From Dietzia sp032248695 (GTDB lineage Bacteria; Actinomycetota; Actinomycetes; Mycobacteriales; Mycobacteriaceae), in assembly GCF_032248695.1 (NCBI RefSeq), contig NZ_JAVHXC010000001.1, positions 496,001 to 560,000 on the forward strand: a stretch of DNA of 64,000 nt, in the 5' to 3' direction. The translations under genes were made by a program, and so were the position numbers. The notes under the pieces are model-generated. The model was not told the DNA's origin. It did no database searches and saw only the letters and a list, made by a program, of their open reading frames with translations. Below, in pieces: positions 33,361 through 41,220 of the stretch. How positions within the stretch are numbered: the first letter of the stretch is position 1; every line of letters begins with the position of its first letter.

Positions 33361-34383
33361 TCAGCGCGGCCTGCGGTAGGTGTGCACCTCGAGGTGGACG
33401 CGGACCGGCCGGTCGCCGGGGCCGAGCGTGTGCTCCAGCCGCGCGCGGTCGAGGTGGACCCCGCTGGGTCCCATGAGAGCCAGGTCGACGGCGACGGTCG
33501 CGGGCACCTCGTGGTGTCGGTCGACCACCCGGACCGGTCCCGGCTCGAATGCGCCGCCGAGTTCGGAGTCCAGACGCGCCACCTTGTCCGGTGCGGGTGC
33601 GAGCATGCCCCCGGCCGTCCGCAGCGGTTCGAGATGCCCCTCCCCCGGCACGACCACGGCGAGCGTGCCGCCCGGGCGCAGGACGCGGGCGAACTCGGCG
33701 GCGTTGCGGGGAGCGAAGACCACCTGCACCAGATCGGCGATCCCGTCGGCGAGCGGTAGGCCCTCCCACGTGTCCGCGACCAGCGCGGCGGCGTCGGGGT
33801 GCGCGCGGGCCAGCCGTCGCGCGGCGGCCGCCGAGATCTCGGTGCCGATCCCCAGCACGCCCCCGGTGCCACGGGTCTCGGCGCCGGTGGCGGCGCCGGT
33901 GGCGGTGGCGGTGGCGGTGGCGATGCCGGCGCCGGTGGCGGTGGCGGTGGCGGTGGCGATGCCGGCGAGCGCGTCCAGCACCCCCGCGAGGTAGTGGCCG
34001 GTTCCCGCCCCCGCCTCGAGGACGACCGGCCCGGGCCACGGGCGGGATCCGACCGCCGGGCCACCGTCCGCGACCGCCTCGCGCGCCACCTCGGCCAGGA
34101 CGCCGACGACCCCGTCGAACAGGCCCGACCCCAGAACCCGGTCGCGGGCGGCCACCTGGTCGGCGGTGTCCCCGGGGAACCGGCGACCACGCGGGCCGAA
34201 CAGGCTGAGGTACCCGTGGCGGGCGCGGTCGAACGAGTGCCCGGCACCGCAGACCACAGCCCGCGCCACCGCCCCGTCCGGCCCCGCGTCGGCCGGGCGC
34301 AGGCCCTCTCGGCAGAGCGGACAACGCAGTAACGGCACCACCCGCTCGAGGGCGCTCGGCAGCGCGGCCGGCCCGGCGCTCAC
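33361..34383 (-). CDS. RlmA-like 23S rRNA (guanine-N1)-methyltransferase with internal repeat
   Basis: A 340-residue SAM methyltransferase. An N-terminal zinc site has Cys21, Cys24, Cys45 and His49, followed by FDRARHGYLSLF, as in RlmA(I)/RlmA(II). Motif I is VVLEAGAGTGHYLAG. Between motif I and the second beta strand (GIGTEIS) is an insertion of two exact 12-residue GIATATATATGA repeats plus ATGAE, encoded by a 36-bp tandem repeat. RlmA(II) enzymes affect macrolide sensitivity. The insertion sits in a helix-loop next to the cofactor pocket and may be neutral or modulate folding. GTG 34383 overlaps the stop of the aminopeptidase gene by GTGA. Confidence 0.85.
   Translation of the reverse strand: MSAGPAALPSALERVVPLLRCPLCREGLRPADAGPDGAVARAVVCGAGHSFDRARHGYLSLFGPRGRRFPGDTADQVAARDRVLGSGLFDGVVGVLAEVAREAVADGGPAVGSRPWPGPVVLEAGAGTGHYLAGVLDALAGIATATATATGAGIATATATATGAATGAETRGTGGVLGIGTEISAAAARRLARAHPDAAALVADTWEGLPLADGIADLVQVVFAPRNAAEFARVLRPGGTLAVVVPGEGHLEPLRTAGGMLAPAPDKVARLDSELGGAFEPGPVRVVDRHHEVPATVAVDLALMGPSGVHLDRARLEHTLGPGDRPVRVHLEVHTYRRPR
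33892..33963 (-). repeat. Perfect 36-bp tandem duplication of GGTGGC-type microsatellite in the rlmA-like gene
   Basis: Bases 33892-33927 and 33928-33963 are identical. Each unit is built of GGC/GGT/GCC/GAT triplets, with a core of repeated GGTGGC. A partial copy flanks it on the left (from about 33881). The length is divisible by three, so copy changes keep the reading frame. Confidence 0.95.
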
Positions 34384-35858
34384 GCGCGCGGTCGATCCGC
34401 GAGGTCGCGCAGGAACCCCAGCAGCGTGCGGGTCGCGAAGCCCGTCGCGACCGGGCCGACCTCGTCGATCTCCTCCGGGGAGCGGGCCGGGCCCGCGATG
34501 TCCAGGTGCGCCCACGGGCGGCCGTCGACGAAGCCCTCGAGGAACAACGCCGCCGTGATCGCGCCCGGGCCCTTCGGCGCCTGCCGACGGTCGGCGATGT
34601 CGGACCGGACCGCCGGGCGCAGGTCGTCGGGCAGGGGCAACCGCCACCACCGCTCCCCGGCCCGCGCGCCCGCGGCCGAGACCCGGTCGGCGAGATCGTC
34701 GTCGGTGGCCATGACGGCGCCCGTGCGCATGCCCAGCGCCACCTTCATCGCCCCGGTCAGGGTCGCGACGTCGACCACCACGTCCGGGTCACACTCGGCG
34801 ATGCCGTGGGCCAGCGCGTCGGCCAGGACCATCCGGCCCTCCGCGTCGGTGTTGGTGACCTCCGAGGTCGTCCCACCCACGTGCGTGACGACATCACCCG
34901 GGCGATAGGCCGAGCCGGAGAGCATGTTCTCCGCCGACGGGACCACCACCGTGAGGTCCAGCTCCGCGTGCGCCGGAGAGTCGTCGGCGCAGAACGCCTC
35001 CGCCGCCGCCACCACGGCCGCCGACCCCGCCATGTCCGTGCGCATGAGGTGCATGCCCTCGGCCGGCTTGACGGAGATGCCCCCCGTGTCGAACGTGATG
35101 CCCTTGCCGACCAGCAGCACCCGTGTCCCCGGACCGGGCCGACGGGCCACGAGGACACACGGCGGGGTGGCCGAGCCACCGCCCACCGCGAGGACCCCGC
35201 CGAAACCTCCCTCGACGAGGTCGTCCCCGGAGAGCACCCGCGTGCGCATCCCGACCGCGCCAAGCGCCTCCGCCATCCGCCCCACCAGCCACTCCGGGGT
35301 CTTGAGATCCGAGGGGGCGCCGGCGAGATCGCGGGCCACCGCCGTGGCCCGGGCGGCCTCCACGGCCGCGGCCACCTCGCCCGAGACGCGCACCTCGTCG
35401 TCGTCGTCTCCTCCACCCGCTCCGGCGCCGACCACCACCAGCAGTTCCGGGGCCACCGGGACCGGCTCGGCGGCGAAGACGTCCTGGCCGCGCGCACCCA
35501 CCAGGTACCCCGTCACCACGTCGGCCACCCGGTCCACCGGCACCTCACCCGGCACCGCCAACGCCACCGGATCCCCGCACCGCGCATCCCGCAGGTGCCG
35601 CGCCAGGGCCGCACCCGCCCGCCGGTGCCCCAGTCCCCGGTCCACCGCGCCCGACCAGCCCGCCCGCGGCGCCGAGTCGTCCAGCTCCACCTCGAGCACC
35701 GCGCGCCCGTCCCGGACGCCCACCCGGACCTCGGCCGCCCGACCGCGCGGGGCCCGACCCGGCTCCGGCGGCCGCATCACGGCCCGACGGGCCCGCGCGG
35801 GCACCTCACCGGAGACGACGCGGACCGCGGGCAGGGGACGACTGGGGACGACGGACAT
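34380..35858 (-). CDS. pepA: Leucyl aminopeptidase (M17 family)
   Basis: A 492-residue cytosolic di-metal aminopeptidase. The active site is complete: the metal-binding Lys and Asp in GKGITFDTGG, the catalytic Lys in GISVK, MRTDMAGSAA, and NTDAEGRMVLADAL with the metal-binding Asp and Glu and catalytic Arg. The N-terminal domain is Ala/Arg/Val-rich and poorly conserved, as is usual for M17. ATG 35858 has a GGAAGG site 8 nt upstream; ATG 35921 is possible. In M. tuberculosis the M17 gene lies elsewhere, so the position is a rearrangement relative to that genome. It is coupled to the rlmA-like gene. Confidence 0.92.
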   Translation of the reverse strand: MSVVPSRPLPAVRVVSGEVPARARRAVMRPPEPGRAPRGRAAEVRVGVRDGRAVLEVELDDSAPRAGWSGAVDRGLGHRRAGAALARHLRDARCGDPVALAVPGEVPVDRVADVVTGYLVGARGQDVFAAEPVPVAPELLVVVGAGAGGGDDDDEVRVSGEVAAAVEAARATAVARDLAGAPSDLKTPEWLVGRMAEALGAVGMRTRVLSGDDLVEGGFGGVLAVGGGSATPPCVLVARRPGPGTRVLLVGKGITFDTGGISVKPAEGMHLMRTDMAGSAAVVAAAEAFCADDSPAHAELDLTVVVPSAENMLSGSAYRPGDVVTHVGGTTSEVTNTDAEGRMVLADALAHGIAECDPDVVVDVATLTGAMKVALGMRTGAVMATDDDLADRVSAAGARAGERWWRLPLPDDLRPAVRSDIADRRQAPKGPGAITAALFLEGFVDGRPWAHLDIAGPARSPEEIDEVGPVATGFATRTLLGFLRDLADRPRA

Positions 35859-35936
35859 CGGCGACACCTTCCGGTAGACATGAGTCGGCGCACCCGCCAC
35901 GAGGGTCGGATGCGCCGGCATCGGTGGGACGTTCGA

Positions 35937-36104
35937 TCAGGAGGTGGCCTGAGTGAGCTCCTCGCCGAGCGACTTCGCCTCATCGGGGGTCAGCTCGACG
36001 ACGAGTCGTCCACCACCCTCGAGAGGGACGCGCATGACGATCCCGCGGCCCTCCTTGGCCGCTTCCATCGGTCCGTCACCGGTCCTGGGCTTCATAGCCG
36101 CCAT
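35937..36104 (-). CDS. DUF3117 small conserved protein (Rv1211-like)
   Basis: A 55-residue protein. It begins MAAMKPRTGDGPMEA, continues with GRGIVMRVPLEGGGRLVVEL and ends with a TPDEAKSLGEEL helix: a compact beta-hairpin plus helix highly conserved in actinobacteria (DUF3117, Rv1211 in M. tuberculosis). The function is unknown; calcium or calmodulin-like claims for the mycobacterial protein should be treated cautiously. A GAAGGGAA ribosome-binding site lies about 9 nt before ATG 36104. It lies between a DivIVA-like gene and pepA. Confidence 0.9.
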   Translation of the reverse strand: MAAMKPRTGDGPMEAAKEGRGIVMRVPLEGGGRLVVELTPDEAKSLGEELTQATS

Positions 36105-36194
36105 CGGGTCGATTCCCTTCGTCTGTGTCCGCGGGGCGCGCCCTGACAGGCGCCCGTGCCCACGATCGGTACTGCTGAGTGGATACTGACGATT

Positions 36195-36566
36195 CTAGCG
36201 CGTCCGGCCGGACTCGGACGTCGTAGCGGAGCGAGCGTCCGACCCGTCCGCCCCGATCGACGCCTCGTCGGGCGCCCCACCGTCGAGGGCGGCCTCCCCC
36301 AGCCGGGCCCGCAACCGGTCGATCTCGAGCGCGGCCTGCTCCAGGGTCCAGTCGACCTCCGCCATCGTGTACCCGCGGGCCGACACCCCGAACCGCACCG
36401 CCCGGATGTCCTCCCCGGTCAGCGCGCCCTGCGGCAGCCGGGTGACCGTGTGCCCCGCGGCGACGGGGGGCAACACCTCGGACCGCCCGAACACCACGAC
36501 CGACAGCGCGAACAGGCCCGCGGCCACGATCAGCGTCACGACCACGTAGACGACGATGGTGAGCAT
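36195..36566 (-). CDS. DivIVA-domain membrane protein (Rv1209-like)
   Basis: A 123-residue protein with one N-terminal transmembrane helix (about 3-27). A short DivIVA-type segment follows: LTGEDIRAVRFGVSARGYTM then AEVDWTLEQAALEIDRLRARL, the start of a coiled coil. Such proteins recognise curved membrane or scaffold other polar-growth factors. A strong AGGAGGGGA ribosome-binding site precedes ATG 36566; upstream frame extension into folP2 is spurious. In M. tuberculosis Rv1209 is separated from folP2 by gpgS; here gpgS is missing. Confidence 0.85.
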   Translation of the reverse strand: MLTIVVYVVVTLIVAAGLFALSVVVFGRSEVLPPVAAGHTVTRLPQGALTGEDIRAVRFGVSARGYTMAEVDWTLEQAALEIDRLRARLGEAALDGGAPDEASIGADGSDARSATTSESGRTR

Positions 36567-36616
36567 CGCGCTCCCCTCCTGTAGTGACGACCGCCGCGCC
36601 CAGTCTCCCACACGGT

Positions 36617-37540
36617 TCAGGCCAGGCCGCGGACCGTCCGCGCAGGTGGGCGGGTCCCCACGATCGACGCCACCATCTCCAGGGCACGCATCGTGCCGGG
36701 GACGTCGTGCGTGCGGAACACCCGCGCGCCGAGATACGCCGCGACCGAGGTCGCCGCCAGGGTGCCCTCCGCGCGGTCGTCGACGCTGGCGTCCAGCGTC
36801 TCGCCGATGAAGTCCTTGTTGCTCAGCGCCATCAGCACCGGGTGCCCCACCGCCACGATCTCGTCCATGCGCCGGAGCAGCTCGAGGCCGTGGAAGGTGT
36901 TCTTGCCGAAGTCGTGGGTCGGGTCGATGAGGACGCCGTCCTCCGGCACCCCGGCCGCCAGGGCGCGCTCGGCGGAGGCCGTGAGTTCGGCGACGACGTC
37001 GTGGACCACGTCGGCATACCCCACCCGGAACGGACGCGTCCGGGGGACGGCACCGCCGGTGTGGGAACACACGAACCCCGCGCCGGCCTCCCCCGCCGCG
37101 ACGAGCACACCGGGGTCGTGGCCCGCCCACGTGTCGTTGACCAGGTCCGCGCCCGCCGCCAGCGCGCGCCTCGCCACCTCGCCACGCCAGGTGTCCACGG
37201 AGATCAGGACCCGGGGATGCCGGGCGCGCACCGCCTCCACGAACGGGACCACCCGGCGCGTCTCCTCCTCCGCGTCGACCGCCTCGCCCGGCCCCGCCTT
37301 GACGCCGCCGATGTCGAGGATGTCCGCCCCCGCGGCGACGACCTCGTCCACCCGACGCATCGCCGCGGTGTCCGTGAACGTCGCGCCGCGGTCGTAGAAC
37401 GAGTCCGGAGTGCGGTTGACGATCGCCATCACCAGGGGACGCTCCACCGGGACCGGGCGCCCGCACAGCGTGGGCCGGGGGGCCGGCCCGGGCTGTGCGT
37501 GGCCGGACGCGGTCACCGACGGGTGGCGGGGCGTGGTCAC
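36617..37540 (-). CDS. folP2: Dihydropteroate synthase-like protein FolP2
   Basis: A 307-residue TIM-barrel protein of the dihydropteroate synthase family: MAIVNRTPDSFYDRG, then ADILDIGGVKAGPG, ISVDTWRGEVAR, and the loop VNDTWAG. The canonical second motif (ESTRPG) is changed to GVKAGPG, as in the FolP2/Rv1207 branch. As I recall, mycobacterial FolP2 lacks folate-pathway activity, so the substrate may differ. GTG 37540 overlaps the preceding LOG-family gene by GTGA. Confidence 0.88.
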   Translation of the reverse strand: MTTPRHPSVTASGHAQPGPAPRPTLCGRPVPVERPLVMAIVNRTPDSFYDRGATFTDTAAMRRVDEVVAAGADILDIGGVKAGPGEAVDAEEETRRVVPFVEAVRARHPRVLISVDTWRGEVARRALAAGADLVNDTWAGHDPGVLVAAGEAGAGFVCSHTGGAVPRTRPFRVGYADVVHDVVAELTASAERALAAGVPEDGVLIDPTHDFGKNTFHGLELLRRMDEIVAVGHPVLMALSNKDFIGETLDASVDDRAEGTLAATSVAAYLGARVFRTHDVPGTMRALEMVASIVGTRPPARTVRGLA

Positions 37541-38091
37541 CTGCGGCCTCCACAGGCGTCGAGCGCGGCGTCGAGGCCGTCGCGGACCACGAGACAGTCC
37601 AGTGCCTCGGGCTTGACCAACCCGGCCTCCGCCAGCCCCTCGACCCAGTCCAGCAGCGGACGGTAGAACCCGATGGGGTCGTAGAGCACGACCGGCTTGT
37701 GGTGGAACCCCAGCGACGCCGAGGTCCACATCTCGAACATCTCCTCCATCGTCCCGATCCCGCCGGGCAGGGTGAGGAACGCGTCGGAGCGCTCCTCCAT
37801 CTCGCGCTTGCGTTCCCGCATGGAGGTGACGACGACGAGCTCGTCGGCCGCCGTGTCGGCGACCTCGCGGACCCGCAGTCCCTCGGGGATCACCCCGACC
37901 GTCCGCGCCCCGCCCGCACGGGCCGCCTCGGCCAACGCCCCCATCATGGAGACGTTGCCGCCACCCGAGACCAGCGACCACCCGCGGCGGGCGATCGCGG
38001 CGCCCACCTCCGTCGCGATCTCCAACAACTGCGGATCGTAGGTGGAGGACGCGCAGTAGACGCACACCCGCCGGCCGGGGACCGGCGCCAT
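37537..38091 (-). CDS. LOG-family protein (nucleoside 5'-monophosphate phosphoribohydrolase, TIGR00730)
   Basis: A 184-residue Rossmann-fold protein with VCVYCASST at the N-terminus, SGGGNVSMMG (about 43-52) and PGGIGTMEEMFEMW (about 108-121), the active-site signature of LOG enzymes. These split AMP-type nucleotides or cytokinin ribotides into base and ribose-5-phosphate. It corresponds to M. tuberculosis Rv1205, reported to make cytokinins whose breakdown is toxic if not cleared. It shares one base with a second LOG-family gene upstream and overlaps folP2 downstream. Confidence 0.9.
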   Translation of the reverse strand: MAPVPGRRVCVYCASSTYDPQLLEIATEVGAAIARRGWSLVSGGGNVSMMGALAEAARAGGARTVGVIPEGLRVREVADTAADELVVVTSMRERKREMEERSDAFLTLPGGIGTMEEMFEMWTSASLGFHHKPVVLYDPIGFYRPLLDWVEGLAEAGLVKPEALDCLVVRDGLDAALDACGGRR

Positions 38092-38891
38092 CAGCGCTCC
38101 ACCCCGCGGTGTTCCTCGCCGAAGAGATCCTCCCGCTCCTCGGACGTCACCGCGGCCCGCTGGTGGGCGTCACGGATGAACTGCACCCCCTCGGGCACCG
38201 AGTCGGTCACCAGGAACAGGTCCAGATCCGACGCGGAGATCATCCCCTGCCCGGCGAGCGTCCCGCGGATCCAGTCCACCAGCGGGGACCAGAAGTCCAC
38301 GCCGAGCAGGACGATCGGGAAGCGGGTGATCTTGTCCGTCTGCACCAGGGTGATGGCCTCGAAGAACTCGTCCAGGGTTCCGAACCCACCGGGGGTGCAC
38401 ACGAACGCCTGCGTGTACTTGACGAACATCGTCTTGCGGATGAAGAAGTACCGGAAATGCAGGCCCAGATCGACCCACCGGTTCAGGCCCTGCTCGTGCG
38501 GGAGCTCGATGCCCAGTCCGACCGACTGGCCGTCGGCCTCCCACGCACCCTTGTTGGCCGCCTCCATCTGCCCCGGGCCGCCCCCGGTCACCACCGCGTA
38601 GCCCGCCTCGGCCAGCGCGCGGCCCAGCTCCACCGCCTGCTCGTAGGCGGGGTCGCCGGGCCGGGTGCGGGCCGAGCCGAAGACGCTGACCGCGTCCTGG
38701 AGCTCCGCCAGCGCGCCGAAGCCGTTGACGAACTCGCTCTGGATCCGCAGGACCCGCCAGGGGTCGGTGTGCAGCCAGTCGGTGTCCTGGTTCTTGTCCA
38801 GCAGCCGCTGGTCGGTGGTCGTCCGTTCCTCGTCCCTGGGGCGACGGACGAGGACGGGTCCACGCATGTGGACCGGATCGCTCGGGGCCAT
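38091..38891 (-). CDS. Second LOG-family (TIGR00730) protein, larger subtype
   Basis: A 266-residue paralogue of the next gene. An N-terminal extension of about 65 residues (TDWLHTDPWRVLRIQSEFVNGF) precedes the Rossmann fold, with TGGGPGQMEAANKG and TPGGFGTLDEFFEA. This matches the larger 'type II' LOG subtype. It may be a phosphoribohydrolase with a different nucleotide preference, or form mixed oligomers with its neighbour. ATG 38891 has a GAGAAGGAGA site upstream; the longer upstream frame is antisense to nothing but lies over dapE's 3' end and is not supported. Confidence 0.85.
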   Translation of the reverse strand: MAPSDPVHMRGPVLVRRPRDEERTTTDQRLLDKNQDTDWLHTDPWRVLRIQSEFVNGFGALAELQDAVSVFGSARTRPGDPAYEQAVELGRALAEAGYAVVTGGGPGQMEAANKGAWEADGQSVGLGIELPHEQGLNRWVDLGLHFRYFFIRKTMFVKYTQAFVCTPGGFGTLDEFFEAITLVQTDKITRFPIVLLGVDFWSPLVDWIRGTLAGQGMISASDLDLFLVTDSVPEGVQFIRDAHQRAAVTSEEREDLFGEEHRGVER

Positions 38892-38961
38892 GGGCCGTTT
38901 CTCCTTCTCGGTCTGGTGTGGCGGGCGGCGCGGTGGATACCCGGTGAGGGCCGGGTCCGGC

Positions 38962-40131
38962 TCAGCCCGCGGTGGTGAGGTAGTCGCGCAGTGTCCGGGC
39001 CACCTCGGTGATCTGCGCGGCGGAACAGTGCTCGTCCCGCTTGTGTGCCAGCCCCGGGTCCCCGGGGCCGAGGTTGACCGCCGGGATTCCCAGCGCGGCG
39101 AACCGGGACACGTCCGTCCAGCCGTACTTGGCCCGGACCCTCCCCCCGGCCGCGCGGACCAGTTCGGCCGCCGCGGGCGCGCCGAGCCCCGGCAGCGCAC
39201 CGGGTGACAGGTCGGTGAGTTCCCAGTAGAGGCCGGGCTCGCTCGGCGGGGTCCGACCCGCCTCCACCCGTGGGCACCCGGCGAGCCCGAGCGCGTCGAG
39301 CGCGTGGGCCAGGGCGGCGTCGGTGTCCCGGTCCGGGGCCGAGCGGAAGTTGACGTCCACCCACGCCTCGTCGGGGACCGTGTTGCCGGCGACGCCCGCC
39401 TCCATCCGCACCGCCTGCAGGCCCTCGCGGTAGACGCAGCCGTCGATGTCCACCGAGCGGGCCTCGTAGGCCGCGAGCGCGGCGAACACCGGCGCGAGGC
39501 GGTGCACCGCGTTGTCCCCCAGCCAGCTGCGCGCGGAGTGGGCGCGTACCCCGCGGGCGTGGACCCGGATCCGGAGCGTGCCCTGACAGCCCGCCTCGAT
39601 CATCCCGCCGGTCGGCTCGCCGAGGATCGCCACGTCCCCGGCGAGCCACTCCCGGCGGGTGCGCTCGAGGTGGCCGAGGCCGTTCGCGGTGGCCTCGATC
39701 TCCTCGCAGTCGTAGAACACCAGCGTGAGGTCGTGCGCCAGCTCCGCACTGTCCGCGAGACCCGCGAACAGGTGCAGGAACACCGCGTCGCCGGACTTCA
39801 TGTCCACGGTCCCGCACCCGTGCAGGATCCTCTCGTCCCCCGCCCCCGTGACGCGACACGGCACGTTGTCGGCGAGCGGGACCGTGTCCAGGTGCCCGGC
39901 GAGGACGACCCGCGTCGGCAGACCCCGCCTGGTCCGGGCGAGCACCCGGTTGCCGTCGCGGATCACCTCCGTCCGCCCCGCGGCGGGGCCGGTGAAGCCC
40001 GCCACTGTCGCCTCGAGCGCGGCGTGCACGGCCGAGGCGATCGCGTCCTCGTGCCGCGACGGGCTCGGGATGTCGACCAGGGCGCGGGTGAGGTCGACCG
40101 GGTCTGCGGTCAGATCGAGGGCGGCGGTCAC
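38962..40131 (-). CDS. dapE: Succinyl-diaminopimelate desuccinylase
   Basis: A protein of about 389 residues of the M20 family in the lysine/meso-diaminopimelate pathway. Zinc-site motifs are GHLDTVPLADN, CGTVDMKSGD, YDCEEIEA with the catalytic and bridging Glu, LGEPTGG, and HKRDEH near the C-terminus. It hydrolyses N-succinyl-LL-diaminopimelate for peptidoglycan and lysine. It is divergent from dapD, the enzyme that makes the N-succinyl intermediate two steps earlier. I chose GTG 40131 because TAGGGT lies exactly 7 nt upstream; GTG 40140, three codons earlier, overlaps that box. Confidence 0.92.
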   Translation of the reverse strand: MTAALDLTADPVDLTRALVDIPSPSRHEDAIASAVHAALEATVAGFTGPAAGRTEVIRDGNRVLARTRRGLPTRVVLAGHLDTVPLADNVPCRVTGAGDERILHGCGTVDMKSGDAVFLHLFAGLADSAELAHDLTLVFYDCEEIEATANGLGHLERTRREWLAGDVAILGEPTGGMIEAGCQGTLRIRVHARGVRAHSARSWLGDNAVHRLAPVFAALAAYEARSVDIDGCVYREGLQAVRMEAGVAGNTVPDEAWVDVNFRSAPDRDTDAALAHALDALGLAGCPRVEAGRTPPSEPGLYWELTDLSPGALPGLGAPAAAELVRAAGGRVRAKYGWTDVSRFAALGIPAVNLGPGDPGLAHKRDEHCSAAQITEVARTLRDYLTTAG

Positions 40132-40138
40132 GCCCTCC

Positions 40139-40144
40139 ACCCTA
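40139..40144 (-). promoter_or_regulatory. -10 element of a likely leaderless promoter (dapE)
   Basis: TAGGGT on the minus strand ends 7 nt before GTG 40131. It overlaps the alternative start GTG 40140, so it argues for the shorter protein. Confidence 0.5.
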
Positions 40145-40201
40145 GTTGGCGACGCCCCGTGCGCGCCCCGCCTGGGACCGGTGCGCGTCCGGGCGGACCG
40201 C

Positions 40202-40207
40202 TAGCAT
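40202..40207 (+). promoter_or_regulatory. -10 element of a likely leaderless promoter (dapD)
   Basis: TAGCAT ends 7 nt before ATG 40215, without a ribosome-binding site. The dapE and dapD boxes are 57 bp apart on opposite strands. Confidence 0.5.
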
Positions 40208-40214
40208 CGTGTCC

Positions 40215-41183
40215 ATGAGTGCACATGGAGCCCTGGCCACCGGAATAGCGACGCTGACGTCCGACCACACCGTCCTCGACGTGTGGTACCCCCAGCCGGA
40301 GCTGGGCGCCGTGTCCTCGGGCGGGCACCGGGTCCTGTCCGGCGACGAGATCCCGGCCGAGCTCGCGTCCCTGACCGGCCCCGACGAGGACCGCGGGGTC
40401 GAGCGGGTGGCCGTCCGCGTGGAGATCGCCGACCTCACCCAGCCGCCGGCCGACGCCTACGACGCGTACCTGCGCCTCCACCTGATCAGCCACCGGCTCA
40501 TCCGGCCGCACTTCGCCAACATGGACGGACTGTTCGGCACGCTCACCAACGTCGTGTGGACCAACCACGGGCCGTGCGCGGTGCAGGGTTTCGAGCTGGT
40601 CCGCGCCCGGCTCCGCGCCCGCGGCCCCGTGACCGTCTACGGCGTGGACAAGTTCCCCCGCATGGTGGACTACGTGGTCCCGTCGGGCGTGCGGATCGCC
40701 GACGCCGACCGCGTGCGGCTCGGCGCGCACCTGGCCGAGGGCACGACGGTCATGCACGAGGGCTTCGTCAACTTCAACGCCGGCACGCTGGGCGCGTCGA
40801 TGGTCGAGGGCCGCATCTCGGCGGGCGTCGTCGTGGGAGCCGACTCCGACGTCGGTGGCGGGGCCTCGATCATGGGCACGCTGTCGGGCGGCGGCAAGGA
40901 GACCATCTCGATCGGCGAGCGCTGCCTGCTGGGCGCGAACTCGGGTGTCGGGATCTCGCTCGGCGACGACTGCGTGGTCGAGGCCGGTCTCTACGTCACC
41001 GCCGGGACCAAGGTGGACGTCCGCGCCGGCGCCTGGGCGGAGCGCGAGCCCGTCAAGGCGGGGCAGCTGTCCGGGATGGACAACCTGCTGTTCCGCCGCA
41101 ACTCGGTCTCCGGCGCGGTGGAGGCCGTGCCGTGGAAGCGCGAGGGTGTCGAGCTCAACGCCGATCTGCACGCCAACGACTGA
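40215..41183 (+). CDS. dapD: 2,3,4,5-tetrahydropyridine-2,6-dicarboxylate N-succinyltransferase
   Basis: A 322-residue trimeric acyltransferase of the actinobacterial DapD type. The N-terminal alpha/beta domain is followed by a left-handed beta-helix of hexapeptide repeats (about 165-265). GGGASIMGTLSGGGKE and CLLGANSGVGI are the active-site strands. It transfers succinyl from succinyl-CoA to the tetrahydrodipicolinate intermediate. Its place between dapE and dapC groups three steps of the succinylase branch at one locus. Confidence 0.95.
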   Translation: MSAHGALATGIATLTSDHTVLDVWYPQPELGAVSSGGHRVLSGDEIPAELASLTGPDEDRGVERVAVRVEIADLTQPPADAYDAYLRLHLISHRLIRPHFANMDGLFGTLTNVVWTNHGPCAVQGFELVRARLRARGPVTVYGVDKFPRMVDYVVPSGVRIADADRVRLGAHLAEGTTVMHEGFVNFNAGTLGASMVEGRISAGVVVGADSDVGGGASIMGTLSGGGKETISIGERCLLGANSGVGISLGDDCVVEAGLYVTAGTKVDVRAGAWAEREPVKAGQLSGMDNLLFRRNSVSGAVEAVPWKREGVELNADLHAND

Positions 41184-41191
41184 GCCCCGTA

Positions 41192-41214
41192 GCCCCGGCC
41201 GCTCCGGCCGGGGC
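41192..41214. terminator. Bidirectional hairpin between dapD and dapC
   Basis: A perfect 10-bp stem, GCCCCGGCCG (41192-41201) with its complement (41205-41214), closes a CTC loop between the convergent stops of dapD and dapC. There is no T-run. Confidence 0.65.
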
Positions 41215-41220
41215 CCGGGC

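Noticed and set aside
33892..33963. CRISPR-like repeat array
   Set aside because: Direct adjacent units with no spacers, inside a coding frame; a tandem duplication.
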